Origin: Pedobacter mucosus | GTDB taxonomy: Bacteria > Bacteroidota > Bacteroidia > Sphingobacteriales > Sphingobacteriaceae | DNA: 64,000 nucleotides | Direction: 5' to 3' | NCBI RefSeq assembly: GCF_022200785.1 | Contig: NZ_CP087585.1 | Span: 3,968,001 to 4,032,000 of the forward strand | Shown here: piece after piece, positions 44,211 to 53,675 of the stretch | How the letters are laid out: every line of letters begins with the position of its first letter | How positions within the stretch are numbered: the stretch's first letter is position 1 | The notes under the pieces: generated by a model | Told to the model about the DNA's origin: nothing | Seen by the model: the letters and a program-made list of their open reading frames with translations, nothing else | Databases searched by the model: none | Translations under genes and position numbers: made by a program

Positions 44211-45692
44211 TTACCATCCTGGGTTTTGTACCAAGTTTGGATTTAGAATAAGATCATTTGTTGGCAAACCCCACACAAATTTTGGATCTGAGGCAGCAAT
44301 AGTTAAACCTACAAAGCCTGTGCTTGGTTGTACAGCAGCTGCAACCTGAGCAGTACCTCTAGTAAATCCTAATCCCCAACGTTTTAAATCCCAAAGGTGG
44401 AAACCGTCAAAGTTTAATTCACGTGTACGTTCAGCTCTTACTTCTGAAGTAAGTGAAGCACCAGATAAACCAGATAATGCCGTTAAACCACGAGCAGTAC
44501 GTAATGCATTTAACGCTGTTAGTGCATTAGCATTATTTGAAAGGTTAGCAGCAGCTTCAGCAGCAATTGCATAAATTTCGCCTATACGAAAAACTTTATT
44601 CGCATTTTGATAGTTTGTAAATGTTGTAGTAAACAAAGCTGGATTACCAGGAAATTTGTTTACTAACCATACGTTTGAATACCTAACACCTTGAATTAAA
44701 AGTAATTTTTGCTCAAAATAAACATTCTTTCTTAAATCAGCATTATCGTAACTATCAACAACGGTTTGTGTAGGAATAAAGTCAGGTGTAAAAACAGCTT
44801 GAGCTCCTTGCAATCCTAAGTATACCGAATTAGTATTAACTGTTTCTGTTAATGTTGCATTTATACGCATGATATCTTCTTGAGTTGCATCAGTTGCCCA
44901 ATACGATTTCAAACCAACAGCAGTATTATATAATGGATATCTTCCAGAAGTAATTAAAGTATTTGCAGCAGCATATGCACCAGCCCAATCTTGAATGGCA
45001 AGCTTAACTCTTGCTTCAAAAGCAAGAACAGCATCAGTGGTAAAGTATCTTGCGCCCCTAACATTTGCTCTTTTATTTAAACTTTTTGCAATTGCCAAAT
45101 CCGCTAAAATTTGATCATAAACCGCCTTTAAACTTGCTCTTGCAGGCTTAGCGCTTAAATCAAACTCTGTTAATAAAGGCATTCCTAAGTCACTTGCAGC
45201 AGTTGATGGATTATATGCTTTAGTGTACCTAACGGCTAACTCGTGATAATAATAAGCCCTCATCATATGCGCATCCGCCTTATATGTATTTAAACTATCG
45301 GTTTGTGCACCAGCACTTGCTTGGATTTGCTCAAAACCTTTTATCATAACATTTACGTTTGATAAGCCGCTATAGTAAGCCTGGTAAATTCCAGAAAAAT
45401 CATCCGCATTTAAGAATGTACCCCAACGGTGAAAAGCTCCATTTCTATTACCAAAATCACCAGAAGCGTTTAGTTGATCACCCTGCACTTCTTGAGGGAT
45501 ATTATATGATCCGTAAGTACGAGCCCTTAAAGCATTGTACATTCCTGTATTCCAGTATTTTGCATCTTGCACGGTATTAAAACCTGTAGCGATATCAATA
45601 GCGTCATATGGCGTTAAATCCAGCTTTTTACATGATGTAATTGCTGTTAACGTCATCGCCGCCCCCACTAGTCCCAAAATTATATTTTTCAT
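44211..45692 (-). CDS. SusD/RagB-family nutrient-binding lipoprotein (locus B)
   Basis: This 493-residue lipoprotein (Cys21 after TAITS) has the SusD fold. The N-terminal part begins DLTPYDAIDIATGFNTVQDA, and the C-terminal part has KVFRIGEIYAIAAEAAANLS and TRELNFDGFHLWDLKRWGLG, the region near the ligand site. It is similar in type to locus A SusD but clearly diverged. It follows its SusC by 35 bases and forms the second protein of the pair. Confidence 0.93.
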   Translation of the reverse strand: MKNIILGLVGAAMTLTAITSCKKLDLTPYDAIDIATGFNTVQDAKYWNTGMYNALRARTYGSYNIPQEVQGDQLNASGDFGNRNGAFHRWGTFLNADDFSGIYQAYYSGLSNVNVMIKGFEQIQASAGAQTDSLNTYKADAHMMRAYYYHELAVRYTKAYNPSTAASDLGMPLLTEFDLSAKPARASLKAVYDQILADLAIAKSLNKRANVRGARYFTTDAVLAFEARVKLAIQDWAGAYAAANTLITSGRYPLYNTAVGLKSYWATDATQEDIMRINATLTETVNTNSVYLGLQGAQAVFTPDFIPTQTVVDSYDNADLRKNVYFEQKLLLIQGVRYSNVWLVNKFPGNPALFTTTFTNYQNANKVFRIGEIYAIAAEAAANLSNNANALTALNALRTARGLTALSGLSGASLTSEVRAERTRELNFDGFHLWDLKRWGLGFTRGTAQVAAAVQPSTGFVGLTIAASDPKFVWGLPTNDLILNPNLVQNPGW

Positions 45693-45727
45693 AACTTTAT
45701 TATATCTTAAAGTATATTTCTTGATTA

Positions 45728-48706
45728 TTAAAACGTCAATTGTAATCCAAAACCAACTTGTCTTGTATTAGGATATGCTCCTAAAGATATGTTTGAATCA
45801 ACCTCTGGATCTGGTCCAGTGTATTCCGTAAATGTTAATAAATTACGAGCAAGGAAGAAGACTTTCACACCTTTCACAGCTTTAGTTTTTTCTAAGATTG
45901 ATCTTGGCAAATTATAACCAACTTGTAAATTTTTCAATCTGATAAATGAGGCATCTTCAATTAATCTACTGTCAAATTGAGTAAATTGTTGCGTCAAGTT
46001 TGGAAAAGTAGCCGTCTGACCAGGTGTTTTCCAATAATCTAACACAGTAACTGACTGATTAAAACCTGAGAAGGTTGTTGGATTTTCAAAGAAGTACCTA
46101 TCGTTATTGATCATATACTTACCTTTTGAATAAGTAAAATCAGCATTAATATAGATACCTTCATAACCAGCTGCTACACCAAAACCACCATTTAACCATG
46201 CATAACGCTGTATACCAGTGTTTTGTTGCAAATTAGCTGCAGAAAAAGTACTTGTTACTGCAGTAGGATCAGTTCTAGTTTGAACGCTTCCATCGCCAGA
46301 ATTCGGAATGTACCATTGAGGCAAACCGTTAGCTGGGTTAACACCTGCCCACATTGGATAAACATAAGAAACTGGCTCTCCAATTGCCCATAATACACCA
46401 GTACCAGGATTTACGTAATAATTTTTACCTTGAAATAACTCTGTAATTTTATTTCTATTCATGTTAGCATTGATGTAAGGCGTAACGAAAGCGCCATGCT
46501 TATCATTTCTATAAACATCAAAATCTAAAGTAATATCTACACCCTTATTTTGCAATGCACCAACATTTGTTCTCACAAGCGAGTATCCAGTTGTGTATGC
46601 TTGAGGAACATTAATTAACTGCTGACTAGTTTCACGATAGTAAAACTCAACATCTAATCTTATACGATCTAGGAATGAAGCTTTAAATCCAGCACTTGTT
46701 TTTTGTTGTCTTTCCCATCCTAAATCAGGATTACCAGCAGCACTTTGAGCAACCCCTGGTAAACCATTGTAATTTGGACTACCAGCAGCTGTTGCTAAGC
46801 TTTCATAATTACCAATAGCAGAATTACCACTTGTACCAGTACTTGCCCTAACTGTTAAATCAGTAAGCCATTTTACATCTTCTAAGAAACTCTCTTTTTT
46901 AGCTCTCCACATACCACCAACAGACCAAAAAGTTGCTGTTTGTTTGTTAGCACCAAAACGAGAAGATTTATCTTCACGAATAGATCCGTCTATAAAATAT
47001 TTATTATCAAAGTTATATTCTAAACGACCAAACAATGATTTGAACGCGTATTCACTTTTAGATGAACTAACACCTCTATTTGATGCATCACCATTTTGAA
47101 GAATGAAAAGGTTATCATTCGGAAGTCTACTTGTATTTGCTCCAAATTCTTGAGTAACACCATCAACATATTCTTGACCACCTAAAACAGAAAAATTATG
47201 TTTTTCTAGAGAAAATCTGTATTCAATTGTGTTAGTAAGCGTCTTATTAATTCTTCTTGAATAATATTCAGATAATGTTCCTGCTCCAGGAAAACGAACA
47301 TCAGAAGCTAACCTTGCACTCGTTTCTCTATCAATAAAACCATCAATACCAGCTTGAGATTTAATTGTTACATTTTTAACTGGAGTAATTTCAACGAAAC
47401 CAGAAGGATTAAAGCTTAATCTGTTCCTTGTAAAAGGTGTTTTATCAGCAATATATCTTGGACTATAACGACCCCATCCTGGTATAACGGTTCCATAATA
47501 CTCATTACCATTTGCATCATAAGGTGAAAACCACGGTTGAGCTAATAGTGCCAAAGGACCATTAGTATCGTTACCAGCTAACCCATTAGTTTGAGTATTT
47601 GAAGTACCAGCAGATAAATTCATTCCGATTTTAATATACTGATTAAGGGTAGTAGTTAAATTTGACCGCATTGTATATCTATCAAATCCAGAGCGAAATC
47701 TGTTACCTTCACCTTTAAAAAAACTACCTGAAATGTAATACGCAGTTTTACCACCACCGCCTGAAATCGTTAAGTCAGTTTGATATGTAGGAACATCTTT
47801 TTTATAATAATAGTCATACCATTTTGTGTCATTTGGAAATTCAGCCAATAGTGAAGCTGTGGCTGCAGGCGTTCTTAAGCCTTGTTCAATTTGCAATTGG
47901 CTCAATTGTGCCGTATTTAAAAAGTTTCTATAAAACTCATCACTTGCAGGATTTGCTACCGTATACTGACCTTGAACAGTAATAGTTGCATCTGCACCAA
48001 CTTTACCTCTTTTAGTGGTAACGTACAATACACCATTTGCGGCACGAGCACCATAAATAGATGTGGAAGATGCATCTTTTAATACAGATACCGTTTCAAT
48101 ATCATTAGGGTTCATGTTAAGAATGGTGCTTTCATCAACTTGAATACCATCTAATAAAAATAAAGGAGCATTACTTGCGCCTAAAGATCCAACACCATGT
48201 AATCTTAATGAAGCGGTTGTAGATGGCTCACCTGAAGATGAAAATACCTGCAAACCAGCAACTTTACCTTGCAAAGCGTCGAAAGCATTTGCAACAGGCT
48301 TATTTTCTACTGTCTTTGCGCCTACTACTGTCACTGATCCAACAACCGAAGAAATTCTTCTTCCTGAACCGTAACCTGTAACGACAACTTCATCTAATGC
48401 ACCGCTTTCGCTTTCTAAAACCGCATTAAGCGTTGTTGCCCCAACTGGCAATAATTTCGTTACCGTTCCAAAACCTATTGATGAGAAATCCAATTGAATT
48501 GAACCACTTGCTGTGGTTTTTAAAGAATATTTACCATTAGAATTTGTGGTAGAACCTTCAGTTGAATTTTTAATTCTAACAGTTACTCCAGGGATTGGTA
48601 AACCATCTTCCTTCGCAGTAACTGTTCCAGTGATTGTTCGTTCTTGAGCCATTGCATTTAATGCAATAAACAACAATACGAACAAACTTTGTAAAAGTTT
48701 TTTCAT
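45728..48706 (-). CDS. SusC/RagA TonB-linked outer-membrane transporter (locus B)
   Basis: This 992-residue transporter has a signal ending AMAQ, the CarboxypepD_reg-like domain (TVTAKEDGLPIPGVTV), a TonB-box region and a plug with LRLHGVGSLGASNAPLFLLD. The barrel ends VGFGLQLTF. It is somewhat shorter than its locus A, C and D relatives. It pairs with susD at 44211. The first 28 bases of the gene are nearly identical to those of the other susC genes (two changes). Confidence 0.95.
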   Translation of the reverse strand: MKKLLQSLFVLLFIALNAMAQERTITGTVTAKEDGLPIPGVTVRIKNSTEGSTTNSNGKYSLKTTASGSIQLDFSSIGFGTVTKLLPVGATTLNAVLESESGALDEVVVTGYGSGRRISSVVGSVTVVGAKTVENKPVANAFDALQGKVAGLQVFSSSGEPSTTASLRLHGVGSLGASNAPLFLLDGIQVDESTILNMNPNDIETVSVLKDASSTSIYGARAANGVLYVTTKRGKVGADATITVQGQYTVANPASDEFYRNFLNTAQLSQLQIEQGLRTPAATASLLAEFPNDTKWYDYYYKKDVPTYQTDLTISGGGGKTAYYISGSFFKGEGNRFRSGFDRYTMRSNLTTTLNQYIKIGMNLSAGTSNTQTNGLAGNDTNGPLALLAQPWFSPYDANGNEYYGTVIPGWGRYSPRYIADKTPFTRNRLSFNPSGFVEITPVKNVTIKSQAGIDGFIDRETSARLASDVRFPGAGTLSEYYSRRINKTLTNTIEYRFSLEKHNFSVLGGQEYVDGVTQEFGANTSRLPNDNLFILQNGDASNRGVSSSKSEYAFKSLFGRLEYNFDNKYFIDGSIREDKSSRFGANKQTATFWSVGGMWRAKKESFLEDVKWLTDLTVRASTGTSGNSAIGNYESLATAAGSPNYNGLPGVAQSAAGNPDLGWERQQKTSAGFKASFLDRIRLDVEFYYRETSQQLINVPQAYTTGYSLVRTNVGALQNKGVDITLDFDVYRNDKHGAFVTPYINANMNRNKITELFQGKNYYVNPGTGVLWAIGEPVSYVYPMWAGVNPANGLPQWYIPNSGDGSVQTRTDPTAVTSTFSAANLQQNTGIQRYAWLNGGFGVAAGYEGIYINADFTYSKGKYMINNDRYFFENPTTFSGFNQSVTVLDYWKTPGQTATFPNLTQQFTQFDSRLIEDASFIRLKNLQVGYNLPRSILEKTKAVKGVKVFFLARNLLTFTEYTGPDPEVDSNISLGAYPNTRQVGFGLQLTF

Positions 48707-49589
48707 GAATTTTAAGTTAGTTGTTTGATTTAATAAGGCACTAATTTAATTGTTATACTTATATAATGTTAATGAAATGTTAAAATGAAGGCAGTCTATC
48801 AGCATAATTACCACATTATGACAATTACATTACTAAATTATAAACTAATATTTTAGTTACCTTGTTGCTCTTGTGTTTTTTTAACGATTATTGATTATTG
48901 ATTAGGCTATTTCCATTATTCGACTAAAATAATCACTATTAAGCCCTTATTTTTGTAGAATTAATGAAAATCAATCGTAAATGTCTAATCAGAAGCTATT
49001 ATATTATACGGAAAGATGTGGTTGTAAAAAACTTTTTTTATATGCACTTTGTCAAAATGAGACTAACAAATCACATCGATCCATTCTATGAAGACTTATA
49101 ATGATATGCTGAGAATTTTTTTAACTAATTATTGAGATTCCTTGTAAATTATGTGAAAATAAAGTATTCTTCTCTATGCCATTCCGAATGTTGTCGCATC
49201 GATAGATTGTACCTTTTTAACTCATTGCAATATCTTCTTTTCCATTTGTTATTGAAATGAGATTTCAGTATTTAAATTTTCCCGACTGTGGTTTCTCTAT
49301 CAATTAATGTGCTTTAAAATAAATAAATTCTTCATCAACATAAGTTTAAACGAGATGAGTGTTATAACACATCGAAATTCTCCATTTGCTTATCTAAATG
49401 AATTAGTGTTAGACTAGGCTTAGTTTCCCGATCTATATTTTCCTTTAGGCAATAAGTTAGCAGGACAATTTCATAATAACGAGATGTTATTAAATTGTTT
49501 ACCGCATTAAGTTGACTGTATTATAACATGTAAATCCTATATTCATATCGTAGCCTTTTTAAAGGGTTAGCAATTAACTTCTTTAACTT
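48707..49589. other. Gene-free AT-rich stretch upstream of locus B
   Basis: About 880 bases with no gene on either strand. A perfect GTGTTATAACAC palindrome (49359-49370) continues into the 13-base TTATAACACATCG motif shared with the locus A upstream region. No promoter match strong enough to call was found. Confidence 0.5.
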
Positions 49590-50054
49590 ATGCGTCTATC
49601 TAGATTTATCTTACTTATTTTAATTTATTCATTAGCAAGCTGTATTAACTCACCCTTGTTTGATCAGGAGGTTTGGATAAACAATCCTAAGGGAGATCAA
49701 TATAGTCCTAGAGCAAGGATGGTTGATGATATAATGAAAAACTATCTAAAACCTGGAATGTCAAAGAAAGAAGTGATAAAATTATTAGGAAACCCATATT
49801 ATGATGGCATTGAGAAAAGGCTACCAAAAAATGTGATCATGCCAGACTCTTTAAAATATTCAAATGATGATTCTCTGGACCCAAAGATTGCAGATAAGAA
49901 GATGAATTATTTAAATAAATTTTATGCACTATATGCAGAACCAGTTAAAATTTTATGGTATCCTGTGGGGTGGTCTACTATTGATCCTAATTTTTTAGTA
50001 ATTAAATTAAGTAGAAATGATTTAGTAGAAGATTATTGGGTAGAACAAAGATAA
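49590..50054 (+). CDS. Small lipoprotein with a BamE/SmpA-like motif
   Basis: This 154-residue lipoprotein (Cys18 after YSLAS) has the segment MKNYLKPGMSKKEVIKLLGN, followed by PYYDG. It resembles the BamE/SmpA motif in which a Pro-Gly-Met turn is followed by a helix and a Gly-Asn-Pro. BamE helps assemble outer-membrane proteins; similar folds occur in unrelated proteins, so the role is uncertain. It stands alone on the plus strand in a gene-poor area. Confidence 0.65.
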   Translation: MRLSRFILLILIYSLASCINSPLFDQEVWINNPKGDQYSPRARMVDDIMKNYLKPGMSKKEVIKLLGNPYYDGIEKRLPKNVIMPDSLKYSNDDSLDPKIADKKMNYLNKFYALYAEPVKILWYPVGWSTIDPNFLVIKLSRNDLVEDYWVEQR

Positions 50055-50613
50055 TCTTAAATACAATCCAAATATGATGAAGTAAATGCGGATGATTTAT
50101 TCTATTTAAAAGTTAGGAGTTTGAAGTATCTGCGCCTAAGTAATGTATTTTCCATTCTCTTCCTCCCTTGAAAATATAAAATATATTTTGGTTCTACTTA
50201 CCAATATCAAATTTCACCATTGCTTTGCCTCTTACAATTCGAATTTTTGTAAAGCGACCTTTTGTTATATTAAGCGTTTCTATGGGTTCATAGAAAATTA
50301 ACTATCCTTTTAACCATACAATATAACAGGATATTCAAACATTGGTTTCTCTCACAAGCCCTTGTCAACCTCTAAATATCGACTTCAGACAGAACACTAA
50401 AAACTGTGATTATAGATTATTTGAAAAATATGATTATTTTGAACGTGAAGAAGATTTAGTGGTTTCTTTCACTTACAATTACATGATTTCGTTAATTAGG
50501 TATGAATTTGTAATTGGTAGGATCATTATAGTGTAAGGAACCGGCGCTGAAATCTACAATTGGCTTAGAATTCATGATGATATAGTTGAGCAATATAATT
50601 TTAGATTAATGAA
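50055..50613 (+). pseudogene. Gene-poor stretch with a possible decayed frame
   Basis: A TTG-started frame (50342-50536, 64 codons) ends in a TAA. The same frame then continues for about 26 codons with a protein-like stretch (GTGAEIYNWLRIHDDIVEQY). Changing the TAA to GAA would join them. This suggests, but does not prove, a decayed gene. No start codon of normal type or conserved domain supports it. Confidence 0.3.
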
Positions 50614-51072
50614 ATGAAAATATTTCGTCTTATTTTGTATTTACCATTGCTTTTAGTGTGTTGTTGCAATGATAGCAAATCAGAAACTACAATTAGCGAA
50701 TATGAATCGCAATTGATAATTTCAAAGTCACTGGAATATATACTCGAACATAAAATGCTTCCAAAAGATTATTATGATAAGCCCATTTTAATTGCCAATA
50801 CTGATAACAGACTGCACTTGACTAGCAAAATCCATGTGAATGGTTTTGATTGCATTATTTTACCACAAACTACAAATATCAGCAAAATAATAAAGCGGTC
50901 GGATATTTATAAACCAGTCCCATTACTTGAAATAATTAGCATAAACATGAAAGGAAAATACTTTTACACTGATTTAATTTTTCGATCTACTGGCCATACT
51001 TTTCTTTTAGTAATCGAAAAAAAAGGAATGAATAATTTTAAGGTTAAAACTTTAAAGCAGCAGTCAATTTAG
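50614..51072 (+). CDS. Small lipoprotein, function unknown
   Basis: This 152-residue protein starts with a hydrophobic segment and three consecutive cysteines (LPLLLVCCCND), consistent with a lipoprotein signal. Any of Cys16-Cys18 could be the acylated residue. The rest is a mix of helix and strand (DYYDKPILIANTDNRLHL, FYTDLIFRSTGHTFLLVIEK) without a recognised domain. It is orphan-like, with no sign of an operon. Confidence 0.6.
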   Translation: MKIFRLILYLPLLLVCCCNDSKSETTISEYESQLIISKSLEYILEHKMLPKDYYDKPILIANTDNRLHLTSKIHVNGFDCIILPQTTNISKIIKRSDIYKPVPLLEIISINMKGKYFYTDLIFRSTGHTFLLVIEKKGMNNFKVKTLKQQSI

Positions 51073-51450
51073 GCAATATCTCGTCAATATATTTACCCTT
51101 AATATAAAGACAGCATAGCAATTAGGATGCGTTTACTATTTTCTCAAAAAGATTCACTACTCACCGCTAATAGGCTTTCAAGGAGATATTACCACAATCC
51201 AAGTTTCGACAACATCGCAACAGCTGAAGCAAAACAAAAAAACTATATATAACGTTCAACGGAAATGCTGATTTTTTTTAGAAAAGTAGCATCAAAAATT
51301 AAAACACTTTAATTAAAAGCAATTTTTTGGCAAATTGGTCACTGTTTCTAGCGCTGTTTATACGTGTTTATCTGCTTACTTTAGTCGTTGATAATAGATT
51401 TCTATAAATTATGGATTATATCTGCACCTTTATTCTTTTGTCAAAAAAAA
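51073..51450. other. Gene-free stretch before locus C
   Basis: No convincing gene or repeat was found in this AT-rich DNA. Confidence 0.5.
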
Positions 51451-51480
51451 AGCCAAACCATGAATAATCATGATTTGGCT
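51451..51480 (-). terminator. Rho-independent terminator of locus C
   Basis: AGCCAAA and TTTGGCT form the base of a 13-base stem with one mismatch (CATGA/TCATG inside), followed on the minus strand by nine T. It lies about 20 bases after the DUF1735 stop codon. Confidence 0.88.
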
Positions 51481-51500
51481 TAATCTAAATTTTATTTTAA

Positions 51501-52043
51501 TTATTGAGTTGCTACTGCAACTATAATTGTTCCAAAATTACCACTGATTGTACCAGTAGAGGCACTAGTAATTCTTAATGGAATTGCATAAGTTGAGCCA
51601 GCAACATAGTTGTTGGTGTTAATAGGAATTGTTACATCCACACCTCTTTGTCCGGAAGGGATTACAACTGAAGTTGGTAAAGTGTACCAAGCTGCAGGTA
51701 TAAGTGTATATGATCTTCCAGCTTGAGTATTATGAGTCGCAAGTGCGGCAGCATCAATACCTAAACCAACAGTTACATCATTAGGGGCAAATTTTCCCGT
51801 ACCCACATATTGAACTTGTACATGTAGTTGTGAAGCAGGTCCTTTAGCAAGAACCAATTCATAACGTGCCAATCTAACTGTAGCAGTAGATGAACCTGTT
51901 GCTATATAATCAGGATTAGCAAATTCTATAATCGCACCCGCACTATTATCAGCATCAGGACCAATTAAATCTTTAGACTTAAGGCATGAGCTTAGCATTC
52001 CGATTGCTAAAAATAATACGGCACTTTGGAATATCTTTTTCAT
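51501..52043 (-). CDS. DUF1735-family surface lipoprotein (locus C)
   Basis: This 180-residue lipoprotein (Cys20 after GMLSS) has a beta-rich domain of DUF1735 type, the family of proteins linked to SusC/SusD loci. Strand patterns include IEFANPDYIATGSSTATVRL, LHVQVQYVGTGKF and PAAWYTLPTSVVIPSGQRGV. These lipoproteins are believed to sit on the cell surface and to bind glycans or help the SusCD complex. It is the last gene of a three-gene locus C operon, about 30 bases after susD. The sister gene in locus D is at 57275-57811. Confidence 0.82.
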   Translation of the reverse strand: MKKIFQSAVLFLAIGMLSSCLKSKDLIGPDADNSAGAIIEFANPDYIATGSSTATVRLARYELVLAKGPASQLHVQVQYVGTGKFAPNDVTVGLGIDAAALATHNTQAGRSYTLIPAAWYTLPTSVVIPSGQRGVDVTIPINTNNYVAGSTYAIPLRITSASTGTISGNFGTIIVAVATQ

Positions 52044-52075
52044 TTTATAATTATTATACTGTAAAACACATCAAA

Positions 52076-53665
52076 TTATCTTGCCCAAAATATCTTAGTA
52101 GTATATTTATCTACTGTAGGTACATTGGAAGCATTGTATTGGAACTCGCTATTTGGATACAATAGTCTTGTTGGTAACCGATCTGCTGCTGTAGATTCAG
52201 TAACTGTTGAAACTATTGTTTGTGTAGCCGTTGCTCCAGGTGTTGTTACAATAGATGGATATCCTGTTCTTCTGTATTCATTCCAAGCTTCATCACCAAA
52301 TAATAAATTTAATGCTATATATTTTTGCGTAATAATGGCTTCTAATTGTTGAGCTGCACCAACCGCTAATGTGTAATTAGCTAATCTGTTGGTTGCATTA
52401 GCCGTTTGATATGCCGTTGCATCTGCATCTGGAGTTTTACCTGCAACCGTTGCATTTGTACTGTTTTTATATAAGTATCTGAATGAAGCCCTAATACCAT
52501 TATCAAATAGTGTTTTTGCATCGCCAGTTACTAAACCAGTTAAGGCACCTTCTGCTTGTAAGAAATAACTATCTGCAGCTAAAAATAATGGCTGTGGTGC
52601 ATCTGGTCCTTTGAAAATACCGATTGATTCGTAGTTTGTAGCATTTGTTCCACGGAACCAAGAATTAGGTGTTTCACCTCTACCGGCAGTAGCCAATTGG
52701 TTTCCTAATTGGTTCAATTTACCTGTTGGCGTAGTACCTGTAATTATACCTGCTCTGTAAACAACCGCAGCTCTGCCCGGATCTGCTAATTTAACACCGT
52801 TATAAAACGTAGCGATATAAGGAGTTGGAACATACTGTACACCAGCACCAATTGCTGCATTTGCAAATGTGTATGCAAAGCTATTCCAAGTAGGATTTTG
52901 TTTTCCGTCAACTCGAGCATATCCTGGGTTTACAACAGCATCATCTGTTAAGAAACCAGCTGCATCAAATGTTCTATTTGTAAACGCAACTTTAGATCCC
53001 GCTCTGATAATCAATCTTAATTTAATTGTATTTGCTAATTGAATCCATCTTACAGTTTCTGCTGCTGCAGTAGATCCATTAAACATTACATCAGCTGTTC
53101 TAAATGCAGTAGATGCAGTTGCATTCGCTTTAAAAGTAGCGATACCAGCATCACAAAGATCTGCTAGAGATTTATAGATATCAGTTGCCTTATCATATTT
53201 TGGCGTAACGTTTGCTACTCCTTTAAGTGCATCAGTATATGGCAAATCATTGTATTGATCTACTAATCTTTGGAAAGCATATGCTTTCATAATTTTTGCT
53301 GCAGCGTTAAACTGAGCTAAATCGGCCTGACCTTCAGTTCTATCAATTACATATTGAATGTCTGTAGCGATATCATAAGTGTTATTCCATAATCCTTGCT
53401 GATCTGTTGTAGCATAGTTATATGAAATGATAGCACCCCAACCACTTACGCCACCACCGTTTGCTAAATAGCCAACAGTTTGTGCACCGTAAAAGTTATA
53501 TGCCCAAGTTTGATTTGCAACTGCTGTGATTGCTTGTGGCAAAACCAATTGTGGCGTGGCAGTTATTGCCTGATTTGGATTCGTATTTATATCCAAGTAT
53601 TTTTTGCAGGATGATGCTGAAATAGCAACCAATGCAAATAAAATATATTTTATACTTTTTTTCAT
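52076..53665 (-). CDS. SusD-like (SusD-like_2 type) lipoprotein (locus C)
   Basis: This 529-residue lipoprotein (Cys20 after ISASS) resembles the SusD-like_2 branch and not classical RagB. The N-terminal part has YLDINTNPNQAITATPQLVL. In the middle come IMKAYAFQRLVDQYNDLPYT and IQLANTIKLRLIIRAG, and near the end LNLLFGDEAWNEYRRTGYPS. This branch often pairs with DUF1735 proteins. It follows its SusC by ten bases. Confidence 0.92.
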   Translation of the reverse strand: MKKSIKYILFALVAISASSCKKYLDINTNPNQAITATPQLVLPQAITAVANQTWAYNFYGAQTVGYLANGGGVSGWGAIISYNYATTDQQGLWNNTYDIATDIQYVIDRTEGQADLAQFNAAAKIMKAYAFQRLVDQYNDLPYTDALKGVANVTPKYDKATDIYKSLADLCDAGIATFKANATASTAFRTADVMFNGSTAAAETVRWIQLANTIKLRLIIRAGSKVAFTNRTFDAAGFLTDDAVVNPGYARVDGKQNPTWNSFAYTFANAAIGAGVQYVPTPYIATFYNGVKLADPGRAAVVYRAGIITGTTPTGKLNQLGNQLATAGRGETPNSWFRGTNATNYESIGIFKGPDAPQPLFLAADSYFLQAEGALTGLVTGDAKTLFDNGIRASFRYLYKNSTNATVAGKTPDADATAYQTANATNRLANYTLAVGAAQQLEAIITQKYIALNLLFGDEAWNEYRRTGYPSIVTTPGATATQTIVSTVTESTAADRLPTRLLYPNSEFQYNASNVPTVDKYTTKIFWAR

Positions 53666-53675
53666 GATATTATTC

